DNA of 64,000 nt from Dillenia suffruticosa (lineage: Eukaryota; Streptophyta; Magnoliopsida; Dilleniales; Dilleniaceae), in NCBI GenBank assembly GCA_033439265.1, contig JAVTVX010000017.1:10376001-10440000 (forward strand), in the 5' to 3' direction. The notes beneath the pieces are model-generated. The model searched no databases. It was given only the letters and a program-made list of their open reading frames with translations, and was not told the origin of the DNA. Each line of letters opens with the position of its first letter. Position 1 is the stretch's first letter. Positions 1 through 11,997 of the stretch are shown here, piece after piece. Both the position numbers and the translations under genes were made by a program.

Positions 1-461
1 GACGGTTGATCATCTAAAGAGAGAGAGATCGGTTTGTCGCTAGGGTTCGTGGCCCTCGCGCGTTTGGATGAGGATTCGCGTGAGGAAGATGCACCCTGGC
101 GATCTCGAAGCCCATATCGATGTCCGGGAACTCACTTCTTGCCTATGGTGAATTCATTGTAGTGATTTAGGTTTTCGGGGATGAACCTTTTGTTTAAGAG
201 ACACAGTACGAAGCCTCAACGATGCCTTTAGAATTGGGATTGCACTACTGTAGATTCACAGAACAAAGCCTAGGGTTTGATCGAAGAGATGGTGTTGATC
301 AATGGATGGATGAACGAAGCAAGCTCTCAGATTTGGTGATGTGTGATGAAAGTAGGACAGGGTTTGCTGTTGGGCTTGATTTTGGGAGAATGGGAACAGT
401 CTTTAGAACAAGGGAAGTTTCTTCAGAACCATCTCTTCCAAATTTTTTTTGAATCAGAAAA
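1..461. other. Unassigned left edge
   Basis: No recognisable gene. A 76-codon open frame on + (222-452) has no motif that I recognise and no codon or splice context that supports it. The stretch lies just past the 3' end of the - strand gypsy element, so it may be part of that element's long terminal repeat. No second copy is visible in the window to prove this. Confidence 0.3.
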
Positions 462-462
462 T

Positions 463-590
463 CGCATGATCACACCTTAACCCAATGACTACTTCTGTCC
501 ATTTTTTTTAACTTTCTTCAAAAAACCGCGTGATCACGACTTAATGCATAGACTGCCTCTGTCCATTTTTTTTTAACTTCATTCTTTGTC
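463..590. repeat. 64-bp imperfect tandem duplication
   Basis: Two adjacent units (about 463-526 and 527-590) share a CGCRTGATCAC core, a CTTAA, a CTGTCCATTTTTTT stretch and TTAACTT. They lie beyond the pol end of the Athila-like element and are probably part of its LTR or 3' untranslated region. Confidence 0.6.
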
Positions 591-807
591 TGCTTCTCAA
601 TTTGAACAGCTGAAACTCTTTGAATTCTCCTCTTAGGTACCTAAAAAAAATAAATCCATAAATAAAAGGAATAAATGTTACTAGATAACACCCAAAATAA
701 AAAAAATATAAAATCAATGAAAACAATTTCTAGGAGAAATGTTTGGGTTGCCTCCCAACAAGCGCAGTTGTTTAACGTCGTTATACTCGAGGATATTCAT
801 TAGTAAC

Positions 808-2285
808 TCAGTTTGATGAATAATCAGCCAGTTTTAATGCAACGTCTAACGTTGTAGAGATCACCATACCCTCATGAAATATCTTCAACCTATGTCTATT
901 CACTTTGAAGATTTTATTTGTGTCAAGACTTCTTATTTCCACCGCACTATGGGAAAACACATTAGTTACAACAAATGGACTAGTCCATCGAGAACGCAAC
1001 TTACCCGGCATAAGTTTGAGTCGGGAGTTGTACAAAAGTACTCTTTGCCCAACCTCCAACTGTTTTTTTCAAGATTAAACAATTTGATTTTTTCCTTATA
1101 AATTCTCGAGTTCTCTTAGGCTTCTAATCTCAACTCCTCCAACTCTTGCGATTGCAATTTGCTTGATGCACCGGCTTCATCCAAATTCATATTACAATGT
1201 TTGATCGCCAAATATGACTTATGTTCAATTTCTACCGATAAGTGATAAGATTTGCCAAAGACTAACCTATAGGGGGACATCTCTCTTGGTGTTTTGAATG
1301 CTGTCCAAAATGCTCATAGTGCATCATCTAGACGTAAATTCCAATCTTTTCATTCCAAATTGACCGTCTTCTCCAAAATGGATTTAACTTCTCGGTTTGA
1401 AACTTCAGCTTGTCCGTTTGTTTGTGGATGATATGCCGTAACAACCCGGTGATATACCCCATACTTCTTCATCAATGTTTCAACTGCTCGATTGCAAAAA
1501 TGGCTCCCTTGATCATTTATGATGGCTCGAGAGATCCCAAACCTGCTGAAAATGTTAGACTTGATAAACCCTACAACAGATTTAGAATCGTCAGTCTTGG
1601 TGGCTTTTGCTTCCACCCATTTCGAAACATAATCAACTGCTAAAAGTATGTAAGCATACCCACAAGAAGAAGGAAAATGACCCATAAAATCAACACCCCA
1701 TATATCAAATATTTCACAAACAATAATAGGGTTTTGGGGCATCTCATTTCTATGGGATAAATTACATGTTCTTTGACATTTATCACAACTCTTACAAAAC
1801 AAGTAAGCATCATTAAACAAGGTGTCTCAATACAGTCCACTATCCAAAACTTTCCGAACAGTTCTCTTTGACCCAAAATGTCCCCTACAAGCATAACTAT
1901 GACAAAATGTTAAGATGAACTTATGTTCATTTTCTGGAACACACCTCCTAATTATTTGGTCAGAGCAAAATTTTTACAAATAAGCCTCATCCCACACATA
2001 ATATTTTTCCTCACATCGAATTTTTTCTTTTCTAGATTTACTAAGGTGATTAGGCAAAATATGAGTAATCAAATAATTCATAATATCTGCACACCAAGGG
2101 GTCATACATTTCAAATGAAACAATTGCTTATCAGGAAAAATTTCAGAGATAGGTAATGGTTCCTCTTCCCTTACCAGCCTACTTAGATGATCAGTTACCA
2201 AGTTTTCAGCTTCTTTTCGATTCTTGATTTCTAGGTCAAACTCTTGCAACAAGAGTATCCATCTTATCAACAGGTTTTGACTCAT
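808..2285 (-). pseudogene. gypsy RNase H end / integrase remnant
   Basis: The end of RNase H and the following linker are at 2285-1974 ([23 protein letters not shown]). Integrase follows at 1820-1350, starting with a broken zinc-binding segment ([10 protein letters not shown]), then the catalytic core with [10 protein letters not shown] (first Asp), INDQGSHF (second Asp) and [16 protein letters not shown] (Glu). The C-terminal tail at 1059-808 ([29 protein letters not shown]) is typical of Athila/Tat elements and carries no chromodomain. The core triad is present, but flanking frames are interrupted near 1974 and 1350. Confidence 0.85.
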
Positions 2286-2384
2286 TTTTTTCCAATAGAT
2301 ACTTCAAAACTGCATGGTCAGAATATACAATCACTTTAAAACCAAGAAGATATGATCTGAATTTATCTAGAGCAAACACAATTG

Positions 2385-3685
2385 CTAAGAGCGCTTTGTG
2401 TTGTAGTTGCATTTAGTAGCATTCAATGTCCTTGAAGCATAATAGATGACGTGGCTTCTCTTATCAATCCGCTGGCCCAAAACAGCTCCTACAACAAAGT
2501 TGCTTGCATCGCACATGATTTCGAAAGGTAAGTCCCAATTAGGTGGTTGAATGATTGGAGCTATGGTCAATAGATGCTTGAGTTTATCAAATGCTTCATT
2601 GCATTATTCCCCAAACTCAAAAGGTACGTCTTTTTGAAGTAACTTGGATAATGGCAAAACAATCCTTGAGAAGTCTTGAATAAACCTGCGATAAAAGCCT
2701 GTATGTTCAAGAAAAGCACGTTTTTCCCTAACATTGTAGGGTAAGGTAAGTCTTTCATCAAATCAACTTTTGCCTTATCTACCTCTATACCTCTAGAAGA
2801 AATCACATGCCCTAATACAATGCCTTCCTTCACCATGAAATGACATTTTTCATAATTTAGTACCAAGTTCGTTTCCATGCATCTTTTTAGAATTTTTATC
2901 AAATATCCTAAACAATTATCAAATGAATCTCCATAAACGGTGAAGTCATCTATGAACACTTTAATGCATTTCTCAATATATTCAGAAAATATACTCAACA
3001 TGCATTTTTGAAATGTACCTGGGGCATTGCATAGACCAAAAGGCATCCTCCTATAAGCAAACGTTCCAAATAGGCATGTGAAGGTGGTCTTCTCTTGATC
3101 TTCTTATGCGATCACAATTTGATAATAACCTGAAAAACCATCAAAAAAACAAAATAATAATTTCCTAGCTAATCTCTCTAACATTTGATCAATAAACGGT
3201 AGAGGGAAATGATCCTTTCTAGTGGCTAAATTGAGCTTTCTAAAATCAATAACTATTCGTCAACCATTTTGTACTCACATGGGTACCAACTCATTGTCTT
3301 GATTTCTTACCACCGTGATCCCTATTTTCTTAGGTACCACCTGGATTAGACTCACCCACTTGCTGTCCGAAATTAAGTAAATTATTCTTTCATCCAAAAG
3401 TTTAAGAATCTCCTTCATCACCACTTCCTTTATGGTTGGGTTGAGTTTCCTTTGTGATTCCCTCACCGGTTTGGCTTCCTCCTCTATGAGAATTCGATGA
3501 ATACAAATTGAAGGACCGATTCCCTTTATATCAGCTAAAGTCCAACCAATTATTATCTTATGTTCCTTTAGAACTTGGAGTAACCGAGTTTCTTGCTTAT
3601 CTGTCAACTCCTTTGCTATGATCACGAGCAAAGTTTCTTCATCACCTAAATAAACATACTTAAAATGGTCCGGCAAGGTCTTCAA
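2385..3685 (-). pseudogene. gypsy reverse transcriptase / RNase H remnant
   Basis: The minus strand has the RT N-terminal part at 3685-3275 (HRILIEEEAKPVRESQRKLN, QVVPKK), then after a frame break the polymerase core at 3046-2567. That core includes MPFGLCNAPGTFQ and the catalytic metal-binding motif in the form FIDDFTVYG (normally Y/F-x-DD). RNase H begins at 2570-2385 with FEIMCDASNFVVGAVLGQR and the ASRTLN motif. The gap 3046-3275 is out of frame. Stops between the pieces make it a pseudogene. Spacing and order match an Athila-type pol. Confidence 0.85.
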
Positions 3686-4940
3686 TTCTAACTTTGGGGC
3701 CTACAAAACAGAGCGTAGCAATTGTTTTATGAGAAATAGGCAATAATGTACCTGAATTTAATGACCTTAATTGTGGTTCCAATATTGGTTCTGAATTTTC
3801 ACAAGTCTTGGTCATCTCTTCCGTAATGTTTAATTGTGAATCCAATTCAAGGTTTGTGTCATTTTTTTTTTTCAAAAAATTCCTACACAATTGATCAATG
3901 ATGTTAGCAAAGCAAATCGAATGACATTTATTCGGGTATCTCATGGCCTCAAAAATGTTGAATTTAACAATCTTACCGTCAAACTCGATGGAGAGGGTAC
4001 CCTCATTCACATCTATTTTTGTTCTTGCTGTCTTCATGAATGGTATCCCTAGTAGCAGTGGTGCTGCATTTGTAACAGTGTCTTCCTCCATTTTCAAGAT
4101 GTAAAAATCTACTGGAAAAATTAGCTTGTTAACATGCACCAAACATCTTCTACAACCCCTTCTGAATACACAACAGATCGGTTAGCTAATTGAATAACCA
4201 CTCTAGTTTCCTTCAAAAAACCTAGGTCTAGAGCAATGTAAATAGAATATGGCATCACATTGATTGATGCTCCAAAACTAGCATGGCACGTTCAAACTTT
4301 TTTGTACATATGGTAAGGTAAATATACCTGGATCTGTACATTTCTTAGGTAGAGATTTTTTTATCACGGCAGATATATTCTCGCCAACACTTATTTTCTC
4401 ATCACCTCTCAACTTCCTTCTATTTGTGCACAATTCTTTCAAAAATTTTACATATTTTGGAATTTGCTTAATGGTATCCAATAATGGTATGCTTATTTCT
4501 ACCTTCTTAAAAGTTTCCTAAACTTTTTTCTCATAAGTTTCATTCTTGGATCTCTCCAGCCTGCTGGGAAAAGGTGGCACAATTGGGTTAGAATTCATCG
4601 GAGAAGGGGAATCGGATTTTACCTTAATAGGATTTTCATTTGCAGTCTTATCCTCTTCCTCTTCATCCTTTCTTTCAGCTACCTTTTGGGGCGATGATGG
4701 GGTTGATCTCAACTCTTCTCTATTTCTCAACACTATTGCACTAGCATTCTCCTTAGGGTTTACTATCGTTTGTGAAGGTAATTTCTCTGAATTTCGAGCC
4801 TTCAAATCGCTAAGCGAGGTTGCCAATTGAGTGATTTGATTCTCCAAATTTTGTATAATCACTCTCGTATTGTCACTTTTACAAAGACTACGGCCACTTG
4901 ACAGATGATTACAAAAAGTCAAAGATGAACTTTGAAGCAT
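3660..4940 (-). pseudogene. gypsy gag C-terminus and protease remnant
   Basis: Three fragments are readable on the minus strand. 4940-4518 holds a heptad-like ENQITQLATSLSDLK segment, a KENASAI linker and an acidic/proline-rich stretch. 4481-4278 holds IKQIPKYVKFLKELCTNRRK, characteristic of the Athila gag-protease linker. 4142-3660 holds the second half of the aspartic protease region (APLLLGIPF, KIDVNEGTLSIEFDG). The catalytic D[ST]G part falls in the interval 4142-4278, where no intact frame remains. Frames change at least twice. Known role: gag packages the RNA and the protease cleaves the polyprotein. This copy cannot make either product intact. Confidence 0.8.
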
Positions 4941-5229
4941 TGGCTCGAGATGGCAAACTCCAAAAGTTTGTTAGTGCAGAACAATAAGATCGTTTCCCCT
5001 AGAAACCACATAGTATAGGCCAAGTTAACGAACCGAACGAGCAACATGGCGCAAGTGCCACCTGAGACCCACCAATTAGAGTAATCCTACACATACAGGG
5101 AGAGAACCCCCTTCAATACCTCTTACCTCTGGCAACCCTCCTCCAACCCAGGACTCAATCAATGTAGTGGAAGTAAGCCTACACCTAACCAAGTCGATTG
5201 TCACTCTGATTTTCTAAATGACTAAGGCA

Positions 5230-5548
5230 TCCGCTTCCTAGGAGGTACTATCTGCTCGTGTTGAGAAGAGACAAAAATGGAAGAGACCAATGATTGATTT
5301 TAATGATGATTACTTGATAGGAGTTGATTCAAGCCATGATGATCCGTTGGTTATCACAATCACAATATCAAGTTCGAGATGCGGTGAAGAAAATTTTTGT
5401 CGACCAAGCAGTGGGTTGTGATCTTCTTTACTGGGATACTTTTCAACAAGTGGGCCTCAATCAAACATACGTTCAACCTCATGCCGAACCTATGAAGGGA
5501 CTCTCAGATGAGTGGCTGTATCCCAAAGGTGCCATCTCACCCCAATAA
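5230..5548 (+). pseudogene. Second gypsy element, protease remnant (Tat-like)
   Basis: The plus strand reads VDSSHDDPLVITITIS in one frame. After a one-base shift near 5365 it continues with KKIFVDQAVGCDLLYWDTFQ and GLSDEWLYPKGAI. This matches the pattern of the aspartic protease of Tat/Retand-type gypsy elements (HDDALVI..., VKRVLVD-x-GSS, LYWDAF, YPKG). The active site D-x-GSS is altered to VDQAVGC, so the enzyme would be dead. Orientation is opposite to the neighbouring Athila-like element, so this is a separate insertion. Sequence before (4975-5230) is unassigned, and nothing of RT or integrase follows. Confidence 0.6.
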
Positions 5549-5729
5549 CTCTAGGAACGTCGCCCGACTACTCTACTACCACGGCCACATTTAATCTAAT
5601 CAAATTACTGTCACTCTACAATGCCATCTTGGAATGCCCAAGCTTGAATGCATGGAAGTGCTACCAAGCACCAACCACATAAATATCCAGTTCGGGATCC
5701 CAAAGGTGCCATCTCACCCCAATAACTCT
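5520..5729. repeat. 33-bp exact direct repeat, 177 bp apart
   Basis: The same 33 bases occur at 5520-5552 and 5697-5729; both begin ATCCCAAAGGTGCC. The first copy is the end of the Tat-like protease remnant, so the second marks a local duplication or rearrangement of that element. Confidence 0.85.
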
Positions 5730-5949
5730 CGGGCATGAATGCCCAAGGACATCTAAATACCTCGGTCTAGTAACATCTATTCATTACTTGTTGCTATTTT
5801 GTCGATGGCACTATGTCTCCAACTAGCCACTTTGATCTGGAGCTTTTGTCTTTTTGTTTGTTCTTATAATAATATCTTTATTTTCTATGATTTGTTGCAT
5901 TCATGCAACGACTTTACTATAATAGATCGCAAACAGTTAAAAGCAATGT

Positions 5950-6190
5950 ACAGACACCAAATTCTCTCTATGGCACAATGCCAACGAGTCCTCCTGGCGC
6001 AATGCCACCAAATTCTCTCTTTTGATGCAATGCCAACGAGCTCTCTCGGCGGAATGCCGCCAAATTCTCTTTCTTGGCGCAACGCCAACGAGTTCTCTCG
6101 ATGCAACACCCCCAAACTCTCTTAGCACAATGCCAACGAGCTCTTTCAGCACCACGCCACAAAGCTCTCTCAGCGCAATAACTCAAAACA
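5950..6190. repeat. About 25-bp period minisatellite
   Basis: Roughly nine degenerate units of the type GCRCAATGCCAACGAGYTCTCT alternate with variants reading GCCRCCAAATTCTCT. This gives a 25-bp period with a weaker 50-bp higher-order period. All reading frames through it give repetitive peptides, so open frames here are not genes. It lies between retroelement remnants and may be an LTR or leader minisatellite. The stretch 6190-6660 after it shows nothing I can assign. Confidence 0.75.
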
Positions 6191-6659
6191 CATCGTTAAT
6201 ATAGGATATAACTCCCAACTGAGTATACGTAGCTTACACTCTCAGTTCTACATCTCTAAAGGGTCTTATATCCATCTTTTTGGTATCAGCCTGGGACACA
6301 TCCTGTGACGTATTCTCCATGGCATTCTCTTGGACTTTTCATGATCATATGCCTCATGTGGCATTCTTTCGAAGAATTTCTAGTTGCATGCCTCATGTGA
6401 GACTCCATCGGCATATATCCATTAAGATTATTCCCTTGATGCTATTTCCCAACAAATTCTCAATTATCACTATGGGCCTAAGCACTCGAATAGAATACAA
6501 CCCTCATCTCTATGTCTTATAACTTTCACAAGTCTCAACACAGAAATGAAGTTTCATCTAAAGGGGCCATAATGGAAATGACCAATCAATAAAATAACTT
6601 TATTTCTAGCAAGAAACAACCTCAGAAGGTCCTGTCATTCCTCTCTGAAGGTACATACA

Positions 6660-9485
6660 CAAAAAGAAAAACACAAAGAGACAGAGATCATTGTGAAGGA
6701 GGAGAAGGAGGAGGCTTCTGCTGCAAAGGTGTGAAATCAACTCAAAGAGTAGTAACATTGGAGCTCGCATCCATTATTTAACAAGAAAGCCCTCTCTCGG
6801 GAGCTTCAACTAGGCTTAGACCCAGTGCCTCAAAATCACCACCATTAGCACTAGCGTCTATGCTTTCTTCTAGCCTAGCCCTATGAATAACCTTTTCCGC
6901 TCATCGTAACCTTTTAAAAAGCTCATGAAGACTGCACCTATGGTCTTCCTAAATTTCAACAATCTTCCTTTCGGAAGCATGCAATGATTGCTCTTGTTCT
7001 TGTGCCAATTTTTCAGCAACCAACCATCTTGCCACACTTCTCCTCAAGACATCTTCTAACCTCTTGCATTCCACGATGGCAGTATCGGTATGCTAATACG
7101 AAGTATCCTGGTCAGTCTGCAACCACTCTATCTCTTATTCCTTTTTGCACAATGCAACATTCAATGCCTTTACTTCCTCAGCTTCCCTCAGGGTTAGAGC
7201 GGCTTGAAGCCGAGAAAGTTCCTCCCCCATTTGACCCACTATAATCTCCAAATGTTCCACTAATCGCTTTTTTTTATTTAACCTTTGAAACTTAATAGCA
7301 GCAGTAATCTGCACAAAAAGTAACAAATCATGTCCGCCATAACAAAGATATTAAATATATCCATATTTTAGCGAATATACCTAAATCCTAAGGGCTATCA
7401 TGGCCTCATCGCCTTGCTCTACCGATAAGGTATTTAACTCTAACTTGGTATGGTAAAAGTCCAATCCATTGGCAAATTTTTTCATCTCAATAATATCCAA
7501 GTTGCTAAAATTATTGTTTCCACTGTAAACTACCACGGTTTCTCTCTCTTTTAGATCCTTCACATGGTCAAAGGACCTAACAAAAATGGGGGAAGATGGG
7601 TCATTTGCTTGGACATGACCCCTTTACCCTTTCTAATGGACAAATACTCTGAGAGGGTACTCGAGGAACCAATTAGAGTTATCAGCTCTACCTCCTCCTT
7701 GCCAATGTCTGGAACTCTCAGGGAAGTGACCACTCCCTGGAGACCGGGAACTCCAACTTTAGTGACTACCCTCTCGGGACCTTCAATAGCCAAAATGGGA
7801 GTCGGATGATCCTCTCCTCCGGTGGTCCCTACCTCCTCACTACTAAGAGTAGGACCTGCCAACCTCTTTCTTTTCACTTTAGAGACAAGAGTAGCAATCA
7901 TGTATGCATCGCTTGATATCTATCTTGATGCAATTTCCTCTTCCTTAAGAGTTTTTTAGAACTAGCCCTCATATACTTGCCGGTAGTGATCTTAACTAAA
8001 TCCTCATTTTCAACAAAAAGAACCGCATCCTAATGCCTTGTGACCTACTTCTTTAACAAATGAGGCCTCTCAATTTTCCTTTTCTCCCCCGCCAACAACC
8101 CGACCAATAATAGCAATCGCTCATCTCAAAGGGTTTCCATGCAAATGTACTTCTTCATCTTTGAGCAATAATCATCCACTGAACAAACAAATCTCAAGTA
8201 CCAAGAAGAACCCAAGGACTTTGATTGCACCAAAGGCTCTCCACTAGCTTCTGATAGCATACGCATTAGCTTTCTCTTCGTAAATTCAATAAAAAGAATC
8301 TCTCCATCCAGACCTTGTCTATCGTCTTCTTGTAGAAAAATTTCCACCTGAATTCTGACATGGTTTGGAGGTAATGGTACACGATCTGGCAACCCATTAC
8401 CATAAAGCCTCATAGGCCCATGATCATAAAACCCGCTAACCCCTCTCAGTAAACACTCTTGCACTTTCGGTTTTTGTTTAGCAGAAATCTTCCTCCTAGT
8501 CTAAGTCTCTCGGTAAAACCGTCTTGGTCACTACTCTGCTTCTCTCCCTACACTGCTTGATCATTCCTTCTTGGTTTTCTGATCTCTCAGTCTCTTCGGT
8601 TATTATAAAAGTAATTTTTATTACTCGACAAGTATAAATCGTGGTTATCCGATATAGAAAGAAAATTTTAACAAATTTAAAGCTTTCTTAACTCGATGCA
8701 TCTCTCCCAATAAGGAAGTAGATCCCTCAATAACTTTGACTTTTCCTAATCTTTACAACGACAATTGGAATCTTCTTATCTTAGAGGAGTAGTCTATTTT
8801 TATATTTCATTATTGCTCTTTTTGACTTGAGCATTGGAGTTTTTTCCACCGGAGCCACCTTCGATGGCCTTTTGTAGGTTTCATCACCTACGGTAGTCAG
8901 GGAAACTCACCAACACCAGTTCCACTCTCGACTTAATGGAGCAGTCATTTGTGAAGTAAAATCCACCTCCAATAGGAAGCAAAACCAACCCTCCAAAGAG
9001 CTCCCCGTAGGACACTTTCTTAAAGTAAAAATAGAAGACAATAGCTTAAAGCTGAAACTCAAGCAATAGTAATTCAATAGACTTACAACCACTACCACCA
9101 AAAGCCAAACAGTTGGAACAAGCAAAGTCGGAAAAATATTCCAACCTGTCAAAACGACAACAAGAGGACCTGTATATGGCACCCAAAAGTCGTGCCGCAC
9201 ATACTCCTTATACATGGGGACACATCCCTCCGTTGGTCTATCTGCTCTTTCCTCCTCCAAAGCAAACAACAATGTATAATCATCTCCTAATATCATCTTG
9301 TACACTAGTCCCTTTAATTCTTCTCTTGTGAGCCTGCTCTTAATAACGCTGATAGTGTGGTGAATGTAGGATTCAGTACCTCTTGCCATTTCAGTTCCCT
9401 CAAGAATATCAAAAACCCTAAGATTGCTAAGACTTTCTCTCTCAGAAAAGTAAATTGCTAAAGGCGTAAGATACTTATGGGACAT
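6660..9485 (-). pseudogene. Coiled-coil / gag-like retroelement ORF remnants
   Basis: Pieces on the minus strand appear to belong to one decayed gene. 9485-8960 has ADRPTEGCVPMYKEYVRHDF and PTGSSLEGWFCF, which recall the N-terminal domain annotated in plants as a putative gypsy-type transposon protein (Transposase_28). 8464-8126 has SSWYLRFVCSVDDYCSKM. 7901-7560 is a low-complexity linker. 7326-6700 is a heptad-rich coiled coil (HLEIIVGQMGEELSRLQAAL, REAEEVKALN). Many stops and frame changes separate them. I infer an accessory or gag-like ORF of a Tat-lineage gypsy element, but the family assignment is tentative. Confidence 0.45.
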
Positions 9486-10335
9486 GCAATAGAAGCATAT
9501 TAAAGAAGATTCATGAAAACGAAATGATATATCTTGCGTTTAGTGCTCTACGTTCATGCTTATCCAAAAATGCTTCGTCTACATAACCTTTCAAATCCCT
9601 ACTTTTGCTTTATTCCTAATGCCACTTCTTCGAGGTGACATTTGGAGTGGAGGGCAAATAATGATATATGGTCCGCTAGCCCATTACTATAAAGTCTCGG
9701 TAGGTCCATGATCATAAAGCCCGTAAATTCCTCTAGGTAAACACTCTTAGACTTTCGGTTTATGTTTGGACGAAATCTTCCTCCCGGCCTAAGTCTCTAC
9801 GTAAAACCCTCTTAGTTACTACTCCGCTTCTCTCCATGCATTGCTTGATCATTCCCTCTTGGTCCTCTAATCTCTTGGTCTCTTCGGTTATTATAGAAGT
9901 AATTTTTATCACATGACAAGTCTAAGCGTGGTCATCCGACAGGAAAATAAATCTTTAACAAACTTAAATTTTCTTTAATCCGGTACAAATTTATTGTGAT
10001 CTCTCTCGATAAGAAAGTAGATCACTTAGTAACTCCGACTTTCCCTAATCTTTATAATGATAATTGAAACCTTCTTATCTTAAAGGAGTCTGAATCTACA
10101 AAAAGACTATGACCGTGATTCTTGTGATCTCGGAAGATCCCTAACAATCTCTCGGCTTTACTTAGTTTGTTTCTATCTTTTCTTTTTTTTTTTATTTAAG
10201 CATCGGAGTTTTCTCTGTCAGAGTCATCTCCGGTAGTCTTTTGTAGGTTTCATCATCTATGGTGGTTAGGGAAACTCAACACCAATTCCATTCTCGGATC
10301 AATAGAACGGTCATATAAAGAGTAAATTTTACATG
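8360..10335. repeat. 0.6-0.7 kb imperfect direct repeat
   Basis: About 8360-8965 and 9625-10335 align along most of their length. Shared blocks include CCATGATCATAAA, GTAAACACTCTT, CTAAGTCTCT, TGCTTGATCATTCC, CTCTTCGGTTATTATA, TAATTTTTAT and TTTTGTAGGTTTCATCA. The second copy has about 80 extra bases (10085-10170). On the minus strand the end reads like the LTR of Tat/Retand elements (ATGAAACCTACAAAAG, CTCCGATGCT), so these may be LTR copies. The clean TG...CA borders were not found. The first copy interrupts the coiled-coil/gag-like remnant. Confidence 0.65.
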
Positions 10336-11700
10336 CAATGGTGTTCATAATTATACTTTTTTTAAAAAAATAATAATAAAATAAATTAAAGAAGTGTTTG
10401 TGTAAGAGATCAGCCAGCTTATGGGCACGTGCTTGAGTGAAACAAAGTACATAACTTCAGAAAGTTTTTTCCATCCAATAAGACAGCATTAACACCAAAG
10501 CAACTGAGGTAGACAAGAAGAAATGGTGCAGGAAAAACTTCACTCAAGCACATGCACAAGTACAATCAACTGCTTCAACGACCCAAACCAGAATACCCCT
10601 CTCAATTTTTTTTTTCATTTCCGCTCCCCATTCCCTACAATTGAAATACCATGCAGCAAGTAACCTGGAGTTCTTTTTTTTTTAATATATATTATTCATA
10701 ATTATATTTTAATTAATTTAATTTAAATATTATCAAATCTAATTTAAATAAAAATAATTTTCTCCAAATACGTATTTAACTATTATCTATTATTTGATTC
10801 ACGTTCCCCCTTCCCCCTTGGAAAGAATAAAATACTATATTAAGAAAGGAATCCAGTATATTTCCCCCATTATACTGTTAATTCCAATACACCAATGGAG
10901 AGAGCACAACATACATAATAAAAGAATTAAATGAAACTTAATGAGAAATAGATTGGTTTGTATTAAAAGGTTGTGGACGGTCTCGCACCTAATAGAGGAG
11001 ACAAGTTTTGATATTTAAATTTTGATAATATTATTAACATGTTTTAGAATTCATATAAAATTTGTTTGATACAACACAATTGTTATTGAAATGATAATTA
11101 AAATTTTCAAATGTAACTATATATACATTTAGAAATTTTGCATATCAATTGACGAAAAAAAATGATTCAAATCACACGAGTGATTAATTCAAAACAATAG
11201 TCCAGTTTTGTAATATCATCCATACAAAGTAAAAAAAATAAAGTATTATATTGGCGTCATGATCACGTATAGGCACGCAGAATATGATAATGCGTGACAT
11301 GTTTAGCGCGTGAATTATATCTGTATTTATAATAAAAATTATTTTATTAAAATAATATTGATAGATAATGATTACAATTTTATTATTATAAATTAACGAG
11401 TTAATAGTTTTTTGTCTTGAGAAAATAGATAAGTTTGAATTTTAAATTCTTAATAAAGAAAATTTTTATTTATTTGATATCTAATTTCGTAAAGTTTGAA
11501 TGATAAGATGGTAAAATAATTATTAATAATTTCAAATAAATTAATTTATAGAAATAAAAAAGAGGATACCTTAAAGAAATTGTCACAATCACAAATATTC
11601 CACGAGCTCCACTCCGGTACATGACAAACATAGCAGTTGTTGTCGGGGTCATTATCGTAAATTAGCATACTTCTTAGATTCCTCTTCTCTCCGTGCACAT
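10336..11700. other. AT-rich intergenic stretch, nothing recognised
   Basis: Long A/T runs and no open frame with a recognisable motif. It ends at the upstream region of the MYB-type gene. Confidence 0.6.
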
Positions 11701-11997
11701 ACCACCCCCCGGTCACTCTCTCTCTCTCTCTCCGCACCCGTTGGTGGTGTTGTGGTGTTCTCTCCCATTCTAAACCTCGGAGGCGCGTCTGATACACGCT
11801 CCTCAACTGTCTAATCCTTTGCTCTCCTTCATCCGCTTCTGCTCCTAAGCCCCACCTCTCCTTCTCCCTCCATCAATCTCCTGTTTAGGTTTTTTTTTTT
11901 TTTGGGGATCGAATCACAAATTCTTAAAACCTTATAGTTGGGGTTTTTGAGATTTGAGGAAAACTTTCATGTGAATTTGAGAAGAAAGTTGAAAAAA
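11701..11997 (+). promoter_or_regulatory. CT-rich upstream / 5' UTR region of the MYB-type gene
   Basis: A (TC)n tract at 11716-11732 and pyrimidine-rich sequence run up to a T-run at 11890-11901. These are common in plant core promoters and leaders (Y patch/GAGA type). The start codon at 11998 is preceded by GAAAAAA. No convincing TATA box was identified. Confidence 0.4.

Larger units (their letters stand above)
541..4975 (-). mobile_element. Degenerate Ty3/gypsy retrotransposon, Athila-like
   Basis: On the minus strand the order is gag C-terminal part, protease, reverse transcriptase, RNase H, integrase and a C-terminal integrase tail, which is the gypsy order. The gag linker (NPKENASAIVLR) and the protease-to-RT linker (LLGIPFMKTARTKIDV, FNIFEAMRYP) are what I associate with the Athila/Tat branch of plant gypsy elements. 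Just after pol, at 744-765, the minus strand reads GCGCTTGTTGGGAGGCAACCC, a junction common in these elements. Every domain is broken by stops or frame changes. No paired LTRs are visible and the 5' end is cut near 4975, so the copy is an old, truncated, inactive one. Confidence 0.85.

Noticed and set aside
222-452. 76-codon + strand open frame
   Set aside because: No motif, splice context or homologue that I recognise; it lies in probable LTR sequence.
5960-6186. Three overlapping - strand frames rich in Arg and Trp
   Set aside because: They are translations of the 25-bp minisatellite.
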